DNA of 64,000 bases from Thiohalobacter thiocyanaticus (GCF_003932505.1 NZ_QZMU01000001.1:1612001-1676000); one strand, 5' to 3'. Positions 18,239 through 28,228 are shown, counted from the stretch's first letter. Translations and numbers: made by a program. Notes: generated by a model from the sequence alone, not told the origin.

Positions 18239-19632
18239 TCGAGCACCTGACCGAGTGGATGCCGCTGTGGATGTTCCTCACCGTGGCGCTGGTGCTATTG
18301 CTCGGCTATCCCGTGGCCTTCACCCTCGCCGGCACCGCGCTGATCTTTGCCTTCGTCGGTCAGGCCGCGGGTCTGTTCGATCCGGCCTTCCTGGAAGCCC
18401 TGCCCAACCGCCTGTTCGGCATCATGACCAACGAAACCCTGATCGCGGTGCCGTTGTTCGTGTTCATGGGCGTGATGCTGGAGCGCTCAAAGGTGGCCGA
18501 GAACCTGCTCGACACCATGGCCGCGCTGTTCGGCTCATTACGCGGCGGACTGGGCATCTCGGTCACCCTGGTCGGCATGCTGCTGGCGGCCAGTACCGGT
18601 ATCGTCGGCGCCACCGTGGTCACCATGGGCCTGCTGTCCCTGCCCACCATGCTGCGCCGCGGCTACAGCCCGGCGCTCGCCAGCGGCACCATCTGCGCGG
18701 CCGGCACCCTGGGCCAGATCATCCCGCCATCGATCATCCTGGTGCTGCTGGGCGACGTGCTGTCCTCGGCCTACCAGCAGGCGCAGCTGGACATGGGCAT
18801 CTTCGCCCCGGAGACGGTCTCGGTGGGCGATCTGTTCGCCGGCGCTCTGATCCCGGGCCTGGTCCTGGTCGGACTGTACCTGGCCTATCTGCTGCTGGTC
18901 GCCTGGCTGAAACCGGCCAGCATGCCGGCGATGGACGCCGGCGAGGTGGCTGCGCTGCGCGGTCCAGGGGTGGTCCGGCGCGTGGCCGGCGCCCTGCTGC
19001 CGCCACTGGTGCTGATCGTCGCCGTACTGGGCTCGATCATGGGCGGGCTGGCCACCCCCACCGAAGCCGCCTCGGTCGGGGCGATGGGCGCGATCCTGCT
19101 CGCACTGTCGCAGCGCCAGTTCAGCCTCGCCATCCTGCGCGACGTGGCCCGCAGCACCACCCGCGTCACCAGCATGGTGTTCCTGATCCTGATCGGCGCC
19201 TCGGTGTTCTCGCTGGTGTTCCGCGGCTACGGTGGTGACGAGCTGGTCGCAGAACTGCTCACCGGCCTGCCCGGCGGCACCTTCGGCGCGGTGCTGGTGG
19301 TAATGCTGGTGATGTTCCTGCTCGGTTTCGTGCTGGACTTCATCGAGATCACCTTCGTGGTCGTGCCCATTGTCGGCCCCATCCTGCTGGCCATGGGCCT
19401 GGACCCGGTCTGGCTGGGCGTGATGATCGCCATCAACCTGCAGACCTCCTTCCTCACCCCGCCGTTCGGCTTTGCCCTGTTCTACCTGCGCGGTGTGGCC
19501 CCGGCCGAGGTGAAAACCGGCCAGATCTACCGCGGCGTGGCGCCCTTCATCGTAATCCAGTTGCTGATGCTGGGCCTGCTCGCCGCCTGGCCGGCCGTGG
19601 CCACCTGGCTGCCGGGGGTGGTGTACGGCTAG
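18235..19632 (+). CDS. TRAP transporter large permease (DctM family)
   Basis: 465 residues, about 12 membrane helices, the transport channel of a TRAP system. Family landmarks are LLGYPVAFTLAGTALIFA, NETLIAVPLFVFMGVMLERS, ATPTEAASVGAMGA and LQTSFLTPPFGFALFYLRG. The subclass resembles permeases usually annotated for mannitol/chloroaromatic or C4-dicarboxylate-type substrates, but specificity sits in the missing binding protein. The GTG start at 18235 overlaps the stop of the small subunit; earlier starts would run antisense to family conservation inside dctQ. Confidence 0.92.
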   Translation: MIEHLTEWMPLWMFLTVALVLLLGYPVAFTLAGTALIFAFVGQAAGLFDPAFLEALPNRLFGIMTNETLIAVPLFVFMGVMLERSKVAENLLDTMAALFGSLRGGLGISVTLVGMLLAASTGIVGATVVTMGLLSLPTMLRRGYSPALASGTICAAGTLGQIIPPSIILVLLGDVLSSAYQQAQLDMGIFAPETVSVGDLFAGALIPGLVLVGLYLAYLLLVAWLKPASMPAMDAGEVAALRGPGVVRRVAGALLPPLVLIVAVLGSIMGGLATPTEAASVGAMGAILLALSQRQFSLAILRDVARSTTRVTSMVFLILIGASVFSLVFRGYGGDELVAELLTGLPGGTFGAVLVVMLVMFLLGFVLDFIEITFVVVPIVGPILLAMGLDPVWLGVMIAINLQTSFLTPPFGFALFYLRGVAPAEVKTGQIYRGVAPFIVIQLLMLGLLAAWPAVATWLPGVVYG

Positions 19633-19754
19633 TCGGTGCGGATCGAAAACTGAAAACCGCAAAGGCGGGGAAGGCGCGCGGAGGATGGCGGGACAGATGG
19701 GCCTGAAGGCGGATTGATTGACCGGACAACCTTCGAACAAACCACATCGGGACA

Positions 19755-19913
19755 AACGCAGAGGACGCGGAGACGTAAAGGCGCAGAGAATGATTCTGCT
19801 CAAAGGCCACGCCATGTCGGGTTACGCTGCGCCAACCCGACCTACGTGTCGATACTCGCTGCAGGGTCCTGCATTTATTAGAAATTTTCTTTGCGCCTCA
19901 GCGCCTCTGCGTT
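19755..19913. repeat. Palindromic intergenic element, family C, copy 1, with nested family A repeat
   Basis: The ends AACGCAGAGGACGC and GCGCCTCTGCGTT are inverted. The interior carries a partial family A palindrome at 19815-19846 (TCGGGTTACG...CCAACCCGACC). It fills most of the 304-base gap between the TRAP genes and topA (19633-19936), where I see no gene. A second family C copy is at 51746-52059. Confidence 0.75.
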
Positions 19914-19936
19914 AACAGCACCGAGGCAGAAAAGGG

Positions 19937-22234
19937 CTAATCCTCGCCCGCTGATTCCGTCGCCTCCGCCGGCTCGCTGAATTTGCAGTCCTTCTGCGGA
20001 CACACCTTTTCGGTGCCGCGTCGCTTGGTGGTCTTGAGTGTCAGCATCGGCCAGCCGCAGTCGGGGCATGGCTCGTCAACCGGCTCGTTCCAGACTGCGT
20101 ACTTGCAGTCGGGATAGCGCGAGCAGGAATAGAAGATCTTGCCGGAGCGGGCCCGGCGTTTGAGCATGCTGCCCTGCTTGCACTCGGGGCAGGTCACGCC
20201 GGTGTCCTCGGGCTTTTCCAGCGGCTCGATGTACTTGCAGTCGGGGTAGCCGGAGCAGCCGATGAACTTGCCGTAGCGGCCGCTGCGGATGATCAGCTGT
20301 GAGCCGCAGTCGGGGCAGCTGCGGCCCTCGATGACTTCGGGCTCGGCGTCTTCCTTGTCTTCCCCGACATTGCGGGTGTAGTCGCAGTCGGGGTAGCCGC
20401 TGCAGCCGATGAAGCGCCCGCGCCGACCCAGCTTGATCTGCAGCGGCTTGCCGCACTTGGGGCATTCCTCGTCCAGTTCCTCGGTGGTGACCTCCTTGCG
20501 CGAGACGCTTTCCTCCTTGTCCTTGAGCTGCTGCTGGAAGGGACCCCAGAACTGATGCAGCAGCGGGATCCAGTCGCGCTCGCCACGGGCGATCTCGTCC
20601 AGATCGTCCTCGAGTTTGGCGGTGAAGTCGTAGTCCACGTACTGGTCGAAATGCTGGGTGAGGAATCGGCTCACCACCCGGCCCACGTCGGTGGGCTGGA
20701 AGCGCTTCTTCTCCAGGGTGACGTACTCGCGCTGCTGCAATGTGGAGATGATGGAGGCGTAGGTCGAGGGCCGGCCGATGCCGTGCTCTTCCAGCGTCTT
20801 GACCAGGCTGGCCTCGGTGTAGCGCGGCGGCGGTTCGGTGAAATGCTGCTCGGGACGCAGCTTGACCAGCGTCACCACATCGCCCTCTTCCAGCCGCGGC
20901 AGCATGTTCTCGTCGGAATCGGCCTTGGCGTCGTCCCGGCTTTCCTGATAGACGCTCATGAAGCCGGGGATGGCGATGGTCGAACCGGTGGCGCGCAGCA
21001 CATTGCCTTCGCCGCAGGGGAAATCCACGCCGACGGTATCGATGGTGGCATGGATCATCTGGCAGGCGACGGTGCGCTTCCAGATCAGATCGTAGAGCTT
21101 GAACTGTTCCTGGCTGAGATGCGACTTGATCTCCTCCGGCACCCGCATGGCCGAGGTCGGGCGGATGGCCTCGTGCGCCTCCTGGGCGTTCTTGGCCTTG
21201 GTCTTGAAGGTGCGCGGCGCATCGGGCAGATTGTCCGCGCCGTAGCGCTGGCTGATCAGCTCGCGGATCTCGTCCAGGGCTTCATTGGCAAGCGTCACGG
21301 AGTCGGTACGCATGTAGGTGATGAGACCCACCGCGCCCTCGCCGATATCGATGCCTTCATACAGCTGCTGGGCCACGCGCATGGTGCGGCTGGCGGTGAA
21401 GCCCAGCTTGCGCGAGGCCTCCTGCTGCAGGGTGGAGGTGATGAAGGGCGCGGCCGGGTTGCGCTTGCGCTGCTTCTTCTCGACCTTGCCGACCGTGAGC
21501 TCGCCGCCGGCGGCCTCGATCAGCTCCTGCTCGACCTTGCGGGTCTTGTCCTCGTTGTTCAGCGTGAACTGGCCGAGTTTCTTGCCGTGGAGGATATTCA
21601 GTTTGGCGACGAACGCCTGCGCGTCCTTCTCCAGGTCGGCCTCGACCGTCCAGTACTCGCGCGGGACGAACTTCTCGATCTCCTCCTCGCGCTCGACGAT
21701 CAGGCGCAGGGCCGGGCTCTGCACCCGGCCCGCGGACAACCCCCGGCGCACCTTCTTCCACAGCAGCGGAGAAAGGTTGAAACCGACCAGGTAGTCCAGC
21801 GCGCGGCGCGCCTGCTGGGCATTGACCAGATCCATGGACAGGCCGCGCGGGTGTTCGATGGCCTCCTGGATGGCGCGCTTGGTGATCTCGTGGAAGACGA
21901 CGCGGTGGACCGGCTTGTCCTTGACCGCCGTCTTGTCCCTGAGCAGCTCGTAGAGGTGCCAGGAGATGGCCTCGCCCTCACGGTCCGGGTCAGTGGCCAG
22001 GATCAGGTCGTCGGCCTTCTTCATCGCCTTGGCAATCGCGTCGACGTGCTTGGCGTTGCGCTCGATGACATCGTACTTCATGGCGAAGTCGCGCTCCGGG
22101 TCGACCGCGCCGCCCTTGGGCACGAGGTCGCGCACATGGCCGTAGGAGGCCATGACCTCGAAGTCCTTGCCAAGATATTTCTTGATCGTCTTCGCCTTGG
22201 CGGGCGATTCCACGATCACCAGATGCTTACCCAT
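19937..22234 (-). CDS. topA: DNA topoisomerase I (type IA)
   Basis: 765 residues. The TOPRIM domain is at 1-115 (LVIVESPAKAKTIKKYLG, DPDREGEAI), and the active-site tyrosine is Tyr307 in GLITYMRTDS. The C-terminal third (from about 585) carries three Cys4 zinc ribbons with CXXC...GCSGYPDC spacing plus a fourth divergent one (CPDCGWP...CPQKDC). It relaxes negative supercoils. It is downstream of smg and dprA on the minus strand, the usual gammaproteobacterial order. Confidence 0.97.
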   Translation of the reverse strand: MGKHLVIVESPAKAKTIKKYLGKDFEVMASYGHVRDLVPKGGAVDPERDFAMKYDVIERNAKHVDAIAKAMKKADDLILATDPDREGEAISWHLYELLRDKTAVKDKPVHRVVFHEITKRAIQEAIEHPRGLSMDLVNAQQARRALDYLVGFNLSPLLWKKVRRGLSAGRVQSPALRLIVEREEEIEKFVPREYWTVEADLEKDAQAFVAKLNILHGKKLGQFTLNNEDKTRKVEQELIEAAGGELTVGKVEKKQRKRNPAAPFITSTLQQEASRKLGFTASRTMRVAQQLYEGIDIGEGAVGLITYMRTDSVTLANEALDEIRELISQRYGADNLPDAPRTFKTKAKNAQEAHEAIRPTSAMRVPEEIKSHLSQEQFKLYDLIWKRTVACQMIHATIDTVGVDFPCGEGNVLRATGSTIAIPGFMSVYQESRDDAKADSDENMLPRLEEGDVVTLVKLRPEQHFTEPPPRYTEASLVKTLEEHGIGRPSTYASIISTLQQREYVTLEKKRFQPTDVGRVVSRFLTQHFDQYVDYDFTAKLEDDLDEIARGERDWIPLLHQFWGPFQQQLKDKEESVSRKEVTTEELDEECPKCGKPLQIKLGRRGRFIGCSGYPDCDYTRNVGEDKEDAEPEVIEGRSCPDCGSQLIIRSGRYGKFIGCSGYPDCKYIEPLEKPEDTGVTCPECKQGSMLKRRARSGKIFYSCSRYPDCKYAVWNEPVDEPCPDCGWPMLTLKTTKRRGTEKVCPQKDCKFSEPAEATESAGED

Positions 22235-22367
22235 ACGACGTCAGCGAACCTGTGTGGTGGATTATCAGTCAGGGGGCGGGCCGGGCCTGTCCGGGGACAG
22301 TCAGCGGATCCGGATGGAAGGAGTCAGATGCCGCGTTGCATGCGGGGCCGGGCCGGCGCTAGGGCCT

Positions 22368-22410
22368 CTGTTAACACTACCGAAGCACCCGCTGCCGGTA
22401 GTGTTAACAG
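22368..22410. repeat. Perfect 15-bp inverted repeat between smg and topA
   Basis: CTGTTAACACTACCG (22368-22382) and its exact complement (22396-22410) flank a 13-base loop. It lies just after the smg stop and about 130 bases before the topA start on the minus strand. There is no T-run, so it is not a standard terminator. It could be an mRNA hairpin in the topA leader or a protein-binding site. Confidence 0.75.
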
Positions 22411-22418
22411 ACCCTGGG

Positions 22419-22913
22419 TCAATGCAGCTTCCCGGCGTACTCGTCGAACACCAGGTCTTCCATCCAGGCGTAGGCGGCCTCTTCGCCCGGCTGGTTGAAC
22501 AGCACCATGAGGATGATCCACTTGAGCTGGTCAATGTCCACTTCCTCGGCATCCAGCGCCATCACCCGGTCGATAATCAACTCGCGGCTGGCAGGGCTGA
22601 GGATGTCCATCTGTTCCAGGAACAGGATGAAACCGCGGCATTCGAGGTCCAGGCGCTGGCATTCGCCGTCGGTGTAGACACGCAATGCCCGGCAGGGCTG
22701 AGGGTTGGGCAGGCTGGCGTCACGGTACTGGGCCAGGCCGTCCAGCCACTCGAAGGCCTTGTTGATCTCGCCCGGGGTGAAGCCGGCCTCGATCAGTTCG
22801 ACGTGCAGCGACTCGCGGTCGGGATGCCACTCGGGGTCGTCATCCATGTAATAGTTTTCAAACAGATACATCAGCACGTCGAACATGCTTTCCTTCATTT
22901 CAGACCTCGTCAT
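22419..22913 (-). CDS. smg: Smg family protein (DUF494)
   Basis: 164 residues, acidic, mostly helical. The DUF494 signature runs through MFDVLMYLFENYY, PGEINKAFEWLDGL and FLEQMDILSPASRELIIDRV. Smg is conserved between dprA and topA in many gammaproteobacteria. Its function is not established. The gene's first 14 bases overlap the 3' end of dprA, so they are co-transcribed. Confidence 0.92.
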   Translation of the reverse strand: MTRSEMKESMFDVLMYLFENYYMDDDPEWHPDRESLHVELIEAGFTPGEINKAFEWLDGLAQYRDASLPNPQPCRALRVYTDGECQRLDLECRGFILFLEQMDILSPASRELIIDRVMALDAEEVDIDQLKWIILMVLFNQPGEEAAYAWMEDLVFDEYAGKLH

Positions 22914-24012
22914 TGAGTCGGACGTAGGCGCCGCCGGCCTGGCTGGCCACCCGCCCCTCCAATTCCAGGATCAGGAGCATGGAGGAAACCGCTTCCGGCG
23001 TCAATCCGCTGGCTGTAACCAGTTGATCCACTGTGACGGGTTCATAACCCATCTGTTCCAGCAGCTTATGCTGCTCCGGTGACAGGGCGGCGGCAATAGG
23101 TGTGGCTGTCTCCGCAGCGGACCCGGGCCGCGACAGCGGGATGCTGGCCAGGGCATGCAACTCCTCCAGCACGTCGGCACCGGTCTCGACCAGCTTGGCC
23201 CCCTGGCGGATCAGGGCATGGCAGCCGCGGGCCAGCGGATTGTGGATGGAGCCGGGAATGGCGAACACCTCGCGGCCCTGGTCCAGGGCCTGGCGGGCGG
23301 TGATCAGCGAGCCCGAGCGCAGCGCGGCCTCGACCACCAGCACGCCCAGGCTCAGCCCGCTGATGATGCGGTTGCGGCGGGGAAAGTGCTCGGCCAGCGG
23401 CGGGCTGCCGATGGGCAGCTCCGAGACCAGCGCCCCGCCGGTCTCCACGATGGCGTGAGCCAGCTCGCGGTGACGCGCCGGGTAGACCCGGTCCAGGCCG
23501 GTGCCCATCACGGCCAGGGTGTAGCCGCCGGCCCGCAAGGCGCCCTCATGGCCGGCCGCGTCCACCCCCAGAGCCAGGCCACTGGTCAGCGTCAGCCCGG
23601 CGCCGGCCAGGTAGCGGGCGAACTCGAAGGCGTTGTCGCGGCCCGGGCGGGTCGGATTGCGGCTGCCGACCAGGGCCAGCTGGGGATCATTGAGACGGAC
23701 CGGGTCGCCGTGCAGAAAGAGCAGCGGCGGCGGGTCGGGGATGGCGGCCAGCAGCTCCGGATACTCCGGATCCCGGCGGGTGACAATGTGATTGGCGGCA
23801 TCGGCTTCCTGCCAGGCGAGATCCCGCTCGGGTCCGGTCCGGTCGGACCGGCGCAGGGCGGCGCGCAGATCCTCGTTCAGCCATGCCGGAGGATCCCGCA
23901 GGGCCTGTTCGGGCCGGCCGTCGGTGGCTTCGATGAGTTGATTGAAGGTGTGCGCACCGACGCCGGGGATATGCCACAGCGTCAGCCAGTCGCGCAGTCG
24001 GTCTGCATCCAT
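22900..24012 (-). CDS. dprA: DNA-processing protein DprA
   Basis: 370 residues. An N-terminal SAM-like helical region (1-75) precedes the Rossmann-fold DprA core (about 85-290) with ALVGSRNPTRPG, TSGLALGVDAAGHEGAL and FPRRNRIISGLS. A C-terminal winged helix (about 310-370) contains VTVDQLVTASGLTPEAVSSM. DprA loads RecA on incoming single-stranded DNA during natural transformation and is also conserved in non-competent bacteria. The start is set to the ATG at 24012 with GGGAG upstream. Confidence 0.95.
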   Translation of the reverse strand: MDADRLRDWLTLWHIPGVGAHTFNQLIEATDGRPEQALRDPPAWLNEDLRAALRRSDRTGPERDLAWQEADAANHIVTRRDPEYPELLAAIPDPPPLLFLHGDPVRLNDPQLALVGSRNPTRPGRDNAFEFARYLAGAGLTLTSGLALGVDAAGHEGALRAGGYTLAVMGTGLDRVYPARHRELAHAIVETGGALVSELPIGSPPLAEHFPRRNRIISGLSLGVLVVEAALRSGSLITARQALDQGREVFAIPGSIHNPLARGCHALIRQGAKLVETGADVLEELHALASIPLSRPGSAAETATPIAAALSPEQHKLLEQMGYEPVTVDQLVTASGLTPEAVSSMLLILELEGRVASQAGGAYVRLNDEV

Positions 24013-24037
24013 GCATTCATACTCCCTGTAACGGCAA

Positions 24038-24059
24038 CGGCCCGGCAAATGCCGGGCCG
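24038..24059. terminator. GC hairpin between LysM gene and dprA
   Basis: Perfect 10-bp inverted repeat CGGCCCGGCA / TGCCGGGCCG with a 2-base loop. It sits 22 bases past the LysM gene stop and upstream of dprA on the minus strand. With no T-run it may only slow polymerase or protect an mRNA end. Confidence 0.5.
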
Positions 24060-24081
24060 CGCCGGGTTCTGCCGGACAAGC

Positions 24082-25101
24082 TCAGGGGTTGGTCACGATG
24101 TCCATCAGATGGATCGCCCGGGTCGCCTCCATCACCAGGCCGTAGCTGAGCTTGTCGAAGGTGCGGAACACCAGCAGGGTGCCGGCATCCTCGTTCGGCA
24201 GCTGGACCTGTTCCTTGTCCTCGCCGAAACGGTCGCGGATCAGGGCCCCGGCCTGCTGGATCTTCAGGACGTGGCCGGCCTCCAGGCCCTCGCGCTCGCC
24301 GCGATTGATCACCACCACCTGATACTGACCGATCTGGGTCACGCCGTCGACCACGGCGATGATCTTGCCCTCGACCGCCGTCTCGGGTGCCCTGGGCAGG
24401 AAGTGGGTGCGAACCTCTTCCTGGCGCACCGGCAGCAGCCGGTCGCCCAGGCTGACCTCGCGTGTGGTCTCGACCAGCTGCAGAGTGGAGGGGTCGCCGT
24501 GGCTCTCGATCCTGGCCTCGCCGACATACAGGGCCCGATGGCCGAGCAGCTCGCCGGTGTCGGGATCAATATAGGGCTGCTGCGGCTCGAACACATTGTA
24601 GCGGTCATAGTCCGCGCTGGTGCCGCGGGCATAAATCCGGTCGCCGGCGCCGGTGACGATGTGCTCGTCGGCGCTGTCCAGCACATAGCCGGCACTGTCC
24701 AGCGCCTCCTCGTCCAGCACCAGCGGCCTGGTCAGGAACTGGTGGATGGCATCGATGGGAATGGTCGGGATCGCCTGGTCCAGCGGCGTGGCACGCATCT
24801 TGGGCGAGAGCCTGACCGTGCGCTGGCCGCGTTGGACCCGCAGCTGCGGCCTGCCGTCAATGTAGACCAGAGTGATGACGTCACCGGGATAGATCAGGTG
24901 CGGATTCTCGATCTGCGGATTGACATACCAGACCTCCGGCCACAGCCAGGGATCGCGCAGGAAGGCCTCCGAGATATCCCACAGGGTATCCCCCTTGACC
25001 ACGACATGGCGCTCCGGATGCTGCGGATTGAGGGCGATCTCGTCCGCACCGGCCATCAGGGTGGTGGAGGCGAGCAGGATTCCAAGCAGTCGTTTGAACA
25101 T
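24082..25101 (-). CDS. Exported LysM-domain protein
   Basis: 339 residues. It has a signal peptide (1-19, [19 protein letters not shown]), a LysM peptidoglycan-binding motif at about 31-78 ([20 protein letters not shown]...[11 protein letters not shown]), and a long beta-rich region containing [10 protein letters not shown]. Orthologues lie between dprA and def in many proteobacteria and are thought to be cell-wall associated; no enzyme domain is visible. The start at 25101 is chosen for the signal peptide. It diverges from def. Confidence 0.9.
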   Translation of the reverse strand: MFKRLLGILLASTTLMAGADEIALNPQHPERHVVVKGDTLWDISEAFLRDPWLWPEVWYVNPQIENPHLIYPGDVITLVYIDGRPQLRVQRGQRTVRLSPKMRATPLDQAIPTIPIDAIHQFLTRPLVLDEEALDSAGYVLDSADEHIVTGAGDRIYARGTSADYDRYNVFEPQQPYIDPDTGELLGHRALYVGEARIESHGDPSTLQLVETTREVSLGDRLLPVRQEEVRTHFLPRAPETAVEGKIIAVVDGVTQIGQYQVVVINRGEREGLEAGHVLKIQQAGALIRDRFGEDKEQVQLPNEDAGTLLVFRTFDKLSYGLVMEATRAIHLMDIVTNP

Positions 25102-25327
25102 AGGCGTCCCTTTTATTCGTTCTGGGGCATGGGGCCCGGGCGGTGGCGGCCCGACCTTCCCCGGCAGCAGGCCGGGCCCTGTCCGACACAGTCCGGCCCG
25201 CCCGTCCAAAACCCTGATTTGCCTGGTGTGGAAAACCGGCGCAGGATTCCTTATATTATCGTTCTCGGCAGCAACTTACTTTAGCAATATATCCAAGTGC
25301 TTAAAAGGCATTTGTGACAGGACTCAC

Positions 25328-25867
25328 ATGAGCAGACTCGAAATCCTGCATTTTCCCGATCCCCGGCTGCGCCACAAGGCCGCGCCGGTGCCCGAGGTCG
25401 ATGACGAAATCCGCCGTCTGGTGGACGACATGTTCGAGACCATGTATGCCGCCCCGGGCATCGGCCTGGCCGCCACCCAGGTCAATGTGGCCAAGCGGCT
25501 GCTGGTGATCGACATCAGCGAGGAGGGCGACGATCCGCGGGTGTTCATCAATCCCGAGATCCTGGAGACCTCCGGGACCGAGGAAATGCAGGAGGGCTGC
25601 CTGTCCGTGCCCGGCATCTACGAGACCGTCCAGCGCGCCGATTGGGTCAGGGTGCGCGCCCTGGACCGCGACGGCCAGCCCTTCGAGCTGGAGGCCGAGG
25701 GACTGCTGGCCGTGTGCATCCAGCACGAGATCGACCACCTCGACGGCAAGCTGTTCGTGGATTATCTCTCCGGTCTGAAGCGCCAGCGCATCCGCAAGAA
25801 ACTGGAAAAGGAGCGCCGGCACGAGAGCGCACCCAGCCCCGAGAAGCACGCCGAGCCCGTTATCTGA
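25328..25867 (+). CDS. def: Peptide deformylase
   Basis: 179 residues. It removes the N-formyl group from nascent proteins. All three motifs are intact: GIGLAA (44-49), EGCLS with metal ligand Cys91, and HEIDH with His133, Glu134 and His137. The charged C-terminal tail is typical. It is the first gene of def-fmt-rsmB. The start at 25328 gives the standard N-terminus; a long upstream in-frame extension is antisense to the LysM gene and not credible. Confidence 0.97.
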   Translation: MSRLEILHFPDPRLRHKAAPVPEVDDEIRRLVDDMFETMYAAPGIGLAATQVNVAKRLLVIDISEEGDDPRVFINPEILETSGTEEMQEGCLSVPGIYETVQRADWVRVRALDRDGQPFELEAEGLLAVCIQHEIDHLDGKLFVDYLSGLKRQRIRKKLEKERRHESAPSPEKHAEPVI

Positions 25868-25952
25868 CTCCACCGGCTGTTCGCCTGCGGTCCTCCCCGG
25901 CGTCCGGAGCGGTTACAATGATCGCCTCATACTCACAGCCGGGCCCTGACAT

Positions 25953-26897
25953 ATGAGGCTAGTCTTCGCCGGTACGCCGGAATTCTCCGTCCCGCCCCTG
26001 CAGACCCTGATCGACAGCGACCACGAGGTCGTCGCCGTCTACACCCAGCCCGACCGCCCTGCCGGCCGCGGCCGCCGGCTGCAGGCCGGCCCGGTGAAGG
26101 CGCTGGCGCTGGATCACGGCCTGCCGGTCGAGCAGCCGACGCGCCTGAAACCGCCCGCAGCCCTGGATCGGTTGCGTGACTATGCGCCCGAGCTGATGGT
26201 CGTGGTCGCCTACGGCCTGTTGCTGCCCCGGGCCGTGCTGGACATCCCCACCCGTGGCTGCGTGAACATCCACGCCTCGCTGCTGCCGCGCTGGCGCGGC
26301 GCGGCCCCGATCCAGCGCGCCATCGAGGCCGGCGACACCGAGACCGGCATCACCCTGATGCAGATGGACGCCGGCCTCGACACCGGCCCCATGCTGGCCC
26401 GGGCCACGACCCCCATCAGTGACACCGACACCGCCGCCGACCTGCACGACCGCCTGGCCGGGCTCGGCGCCCGGCTGCTGGGCGAGCAGCTCGAGGCCAT
26501 CCTGGCCGGCCGGATCCAGCCGCAGCCGCAGGACGAGGCCGGGGCCAGCTACGCCACCAAACTGCACAAGTCCGAGGCCAGCATCGACTGGAACCGGCCG
26601 GCGCCACGGCTGCTGCGCCAGGTCAATGCCTTCAATCCCTGGCCTGTGGCCCAGACGGCATTCGGCGACCGGACCCTGCGTATCTGGCGCGCCGCCTGCC
26701 TGCAGACCGACGGCCGCCACGGCGACCCCGGCAGCATCCTGGCCGCCGGCCGCGACGGTGTGGATGTCGCCTGCGGCGCGGGGGTGCTGCGGCTGCTGGA
26801 GGTGCAGCTGCCCGGCGGGCGGCGTATCCCGGCCGGGGATTTCAGTCATGCCCAGGCGCTGGACGGCGTCTGCCTCGGCCAGGCGGCGGACGCTTGA
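25953..26897 (+). CDS. fmt: Methionyl-tRNA formyltransferase
   Basis: 314 residues. The N-terminal formyltransferase domain (1-205) contains FAGTPEFSVPPL and the catalytic stretch NIHASLLPRWRGAAPIQRA (from Asn105), and the C-terminal OB-like tRNA-binding domain follows. It formylates initiator Met-tRNA. A TACAAT at 25914-25919 could be a -10 box but no good -35 is seen. Its TGA overlaps the TTG start of rsmB. Confidence 0.96.
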   Translation: MRLVFAGTPEFSVPPLQTLIDSDHEVVAVYTQPDRPAGRGRRLQAGPVKALALDHGLPVEQPTRLKPPAALDRLRDYAPELMVVVAYGLLLPRAVLDIPTRGCVNIHASLLPRWRGAAPIQRAIEAGDTETGITLMQMDAGLDTGPMLARATTPISDTDTAADLHDRLAGLGARLLGEQLEAILAGRIQPQPQDEAGASYATKLHKSEASIDWNRPAPRLLRQVNAFNPWPVAQTAFGDRTLRIWRAACLQTDGRHGDPGSILAAGRDGVDVACGAGVLRLLEVQLPGGRRIPAGDFSHAQALDGVCLGQAADA

Positions 26898-28228
26898 CAG
26901 CAGCTGCCTCCAGCCGGGAACGCGCCGCCCGGGCGCTGGCCGCGGTCAGCCAGGGGGCCTCGCTCAGCCAGGTGCTGCCGGCTGCGTTGGAGGGTCTGAC
27001 CGGCCAGGACCGGGGCTTCACCCATGAACTCATCTACGGCGGACTGCGCCAGTACCAGCGCCTGGAGGCCATCCTCGCCGAACTGCTGCGTCAGCCGCTC
27101 AAGCCCCGCGACCGCGACATCCACTGCCTGCTGCTGCTGGGCCTGTATCAGCTGAGCGCACTGGAGGTAAAACCCTATGCCGCGGTGCATGCCACGGTCG
27201 AGGCCGCCCGCGCCCTGGGCAAGAGCTGGGCGGCGAAACTGATCAACGGGGTACTGCGCAGTTATCAGCGCCGCGCCACCGAACTGGAAGCACAGCTGGA
27301 AGGCGATCCGGCCGCCCGCCACAGTCACCCGGCCTGGCTGCTGGAGCGCCTGCAGCAGGACTGGCCGGAGGACTGGGAAGCCATCGCCGCAGGCAACAAC
27401 CGCCAGCCGCCGCTCAGCCTCCGGGTCAACGCCCGCCACGGCGACCGCGTCGCCTATCTCGCGCGCCTCGCCGCGGCCGGCATCCAGGCCGCCCCCCTGG
27501 CGCACACCAGCCACGGCATCCGGCTGGAACAGAACGCGGCCATCGACAGCCTGCCCGGCTACGCCGAGGGCGACTTCTCGGTCCAGGACGGGGCCGCCCA
27601 GCTGGCCGCACCCCTGCTGGAGCTCGCCCCGGGCCAGCGGGTGCTGGACGCCTGCGCCGCCCCCGGCGGCAAGACCGCCCATATCCTGGAAACCGAACCG
27701 GGGCTGCGGGAACTGGTAGCGGTGGAGCTGGAACCCGATCGCCTGCAGCGGGTGCGCGACAACCTGGTCCGCTTGCGCCTGCAGGCACGGCTGGTGCAAG
27801 GTGACGTGGGCCGGCCGGCGGACTGGTGGGACAATGATCCCTTCGATCGCATCCTGCTGGATGCGCCCTGTTCGGCCACCGGCGTCATCCGCCGGCACCC
27901 TGACATAAAACTGCACCGCCGCCCCGGCGACATCGACCGCCTGACCGGGCTGCAGGCCCGGCTGCTGGAGGCCGTCTGGCCGCTGCTGCGCCCCGGCGGG
28001 CGTCTGCTCTATGTCACCTGCTCGGTGCTGCGCGCGGAGAACGCGCTGCAGGTAGGCGCCTTTCTCGAACGCTGCCCCACGGCCCGGGCGGTGCCCATCG
28101 CCGTCGACTGGGGCCGCGCGGACGGGGCCGGGCGTCAGCTGCTGCCGATTGTGAACCGGGCGGATGAAGCGCCCACCGATGGCTTTTATTATGCCTGTCT
28201 GGAGAAGGCGATGGACGAAGCGGCATGA
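26894..28228 (+). CDS. rsmB: 16S rRNA (cytosine-967-C5) methyltransferase
   Basis: 444 residues. The N-terminal NusB-like RNA-binding domain spans about 5-135 (RAARALAAVSQGASL, HELIYGGLRQYQRLEA). The C-terminal SAM-dependent methyltransferase has VLDACAAPGGKTAHI for SAM, the catalytic DAPCSATGVIRRHPD, and TCSVL with the second conserved cysteine. The start is a TTG at 26894 overlapping the fmt stop (TTGA). The stop overlaps the next gene's ATG. Confidence 0.95.
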   Translation: MTAAASSRERAARALAAVSQGASLSQVLPAALEGLTGQDRGFTHELIYGGLRQYQRLEAILAELLRQPLKPRDRDIHCLLLLGLYQLSALEVKPYAAVHATVEAARALGKSWAAKLINGVLRSYQRRATELEAQLEGDPAARHSHPAWLLERLQQDWPEDWEAIAAGNNRQPPLSLRVNARHGDRVAYLARLAAAGIQAAPLAHTSHGIRLEQNAAIDSLPGYAEGDFSVQDGAAQLAAPLLELAPGQRVLDACAAPGGKTAHILETEPGLRELVAVELEPDRLQRVRDNLVRLRLQARLVQGDVGRPADWWDNDPFDRILLDAPCSATGVIRRHPDIKLHRRPGDIDRLTGLQARLLEAVWPLLRPGGRLLYVTCSVLRAENALQVGAFLERCPTARAVPIAVDWGRADGAGRQLLPIVNRADEAPTDGFYYACLEKAMDEAA

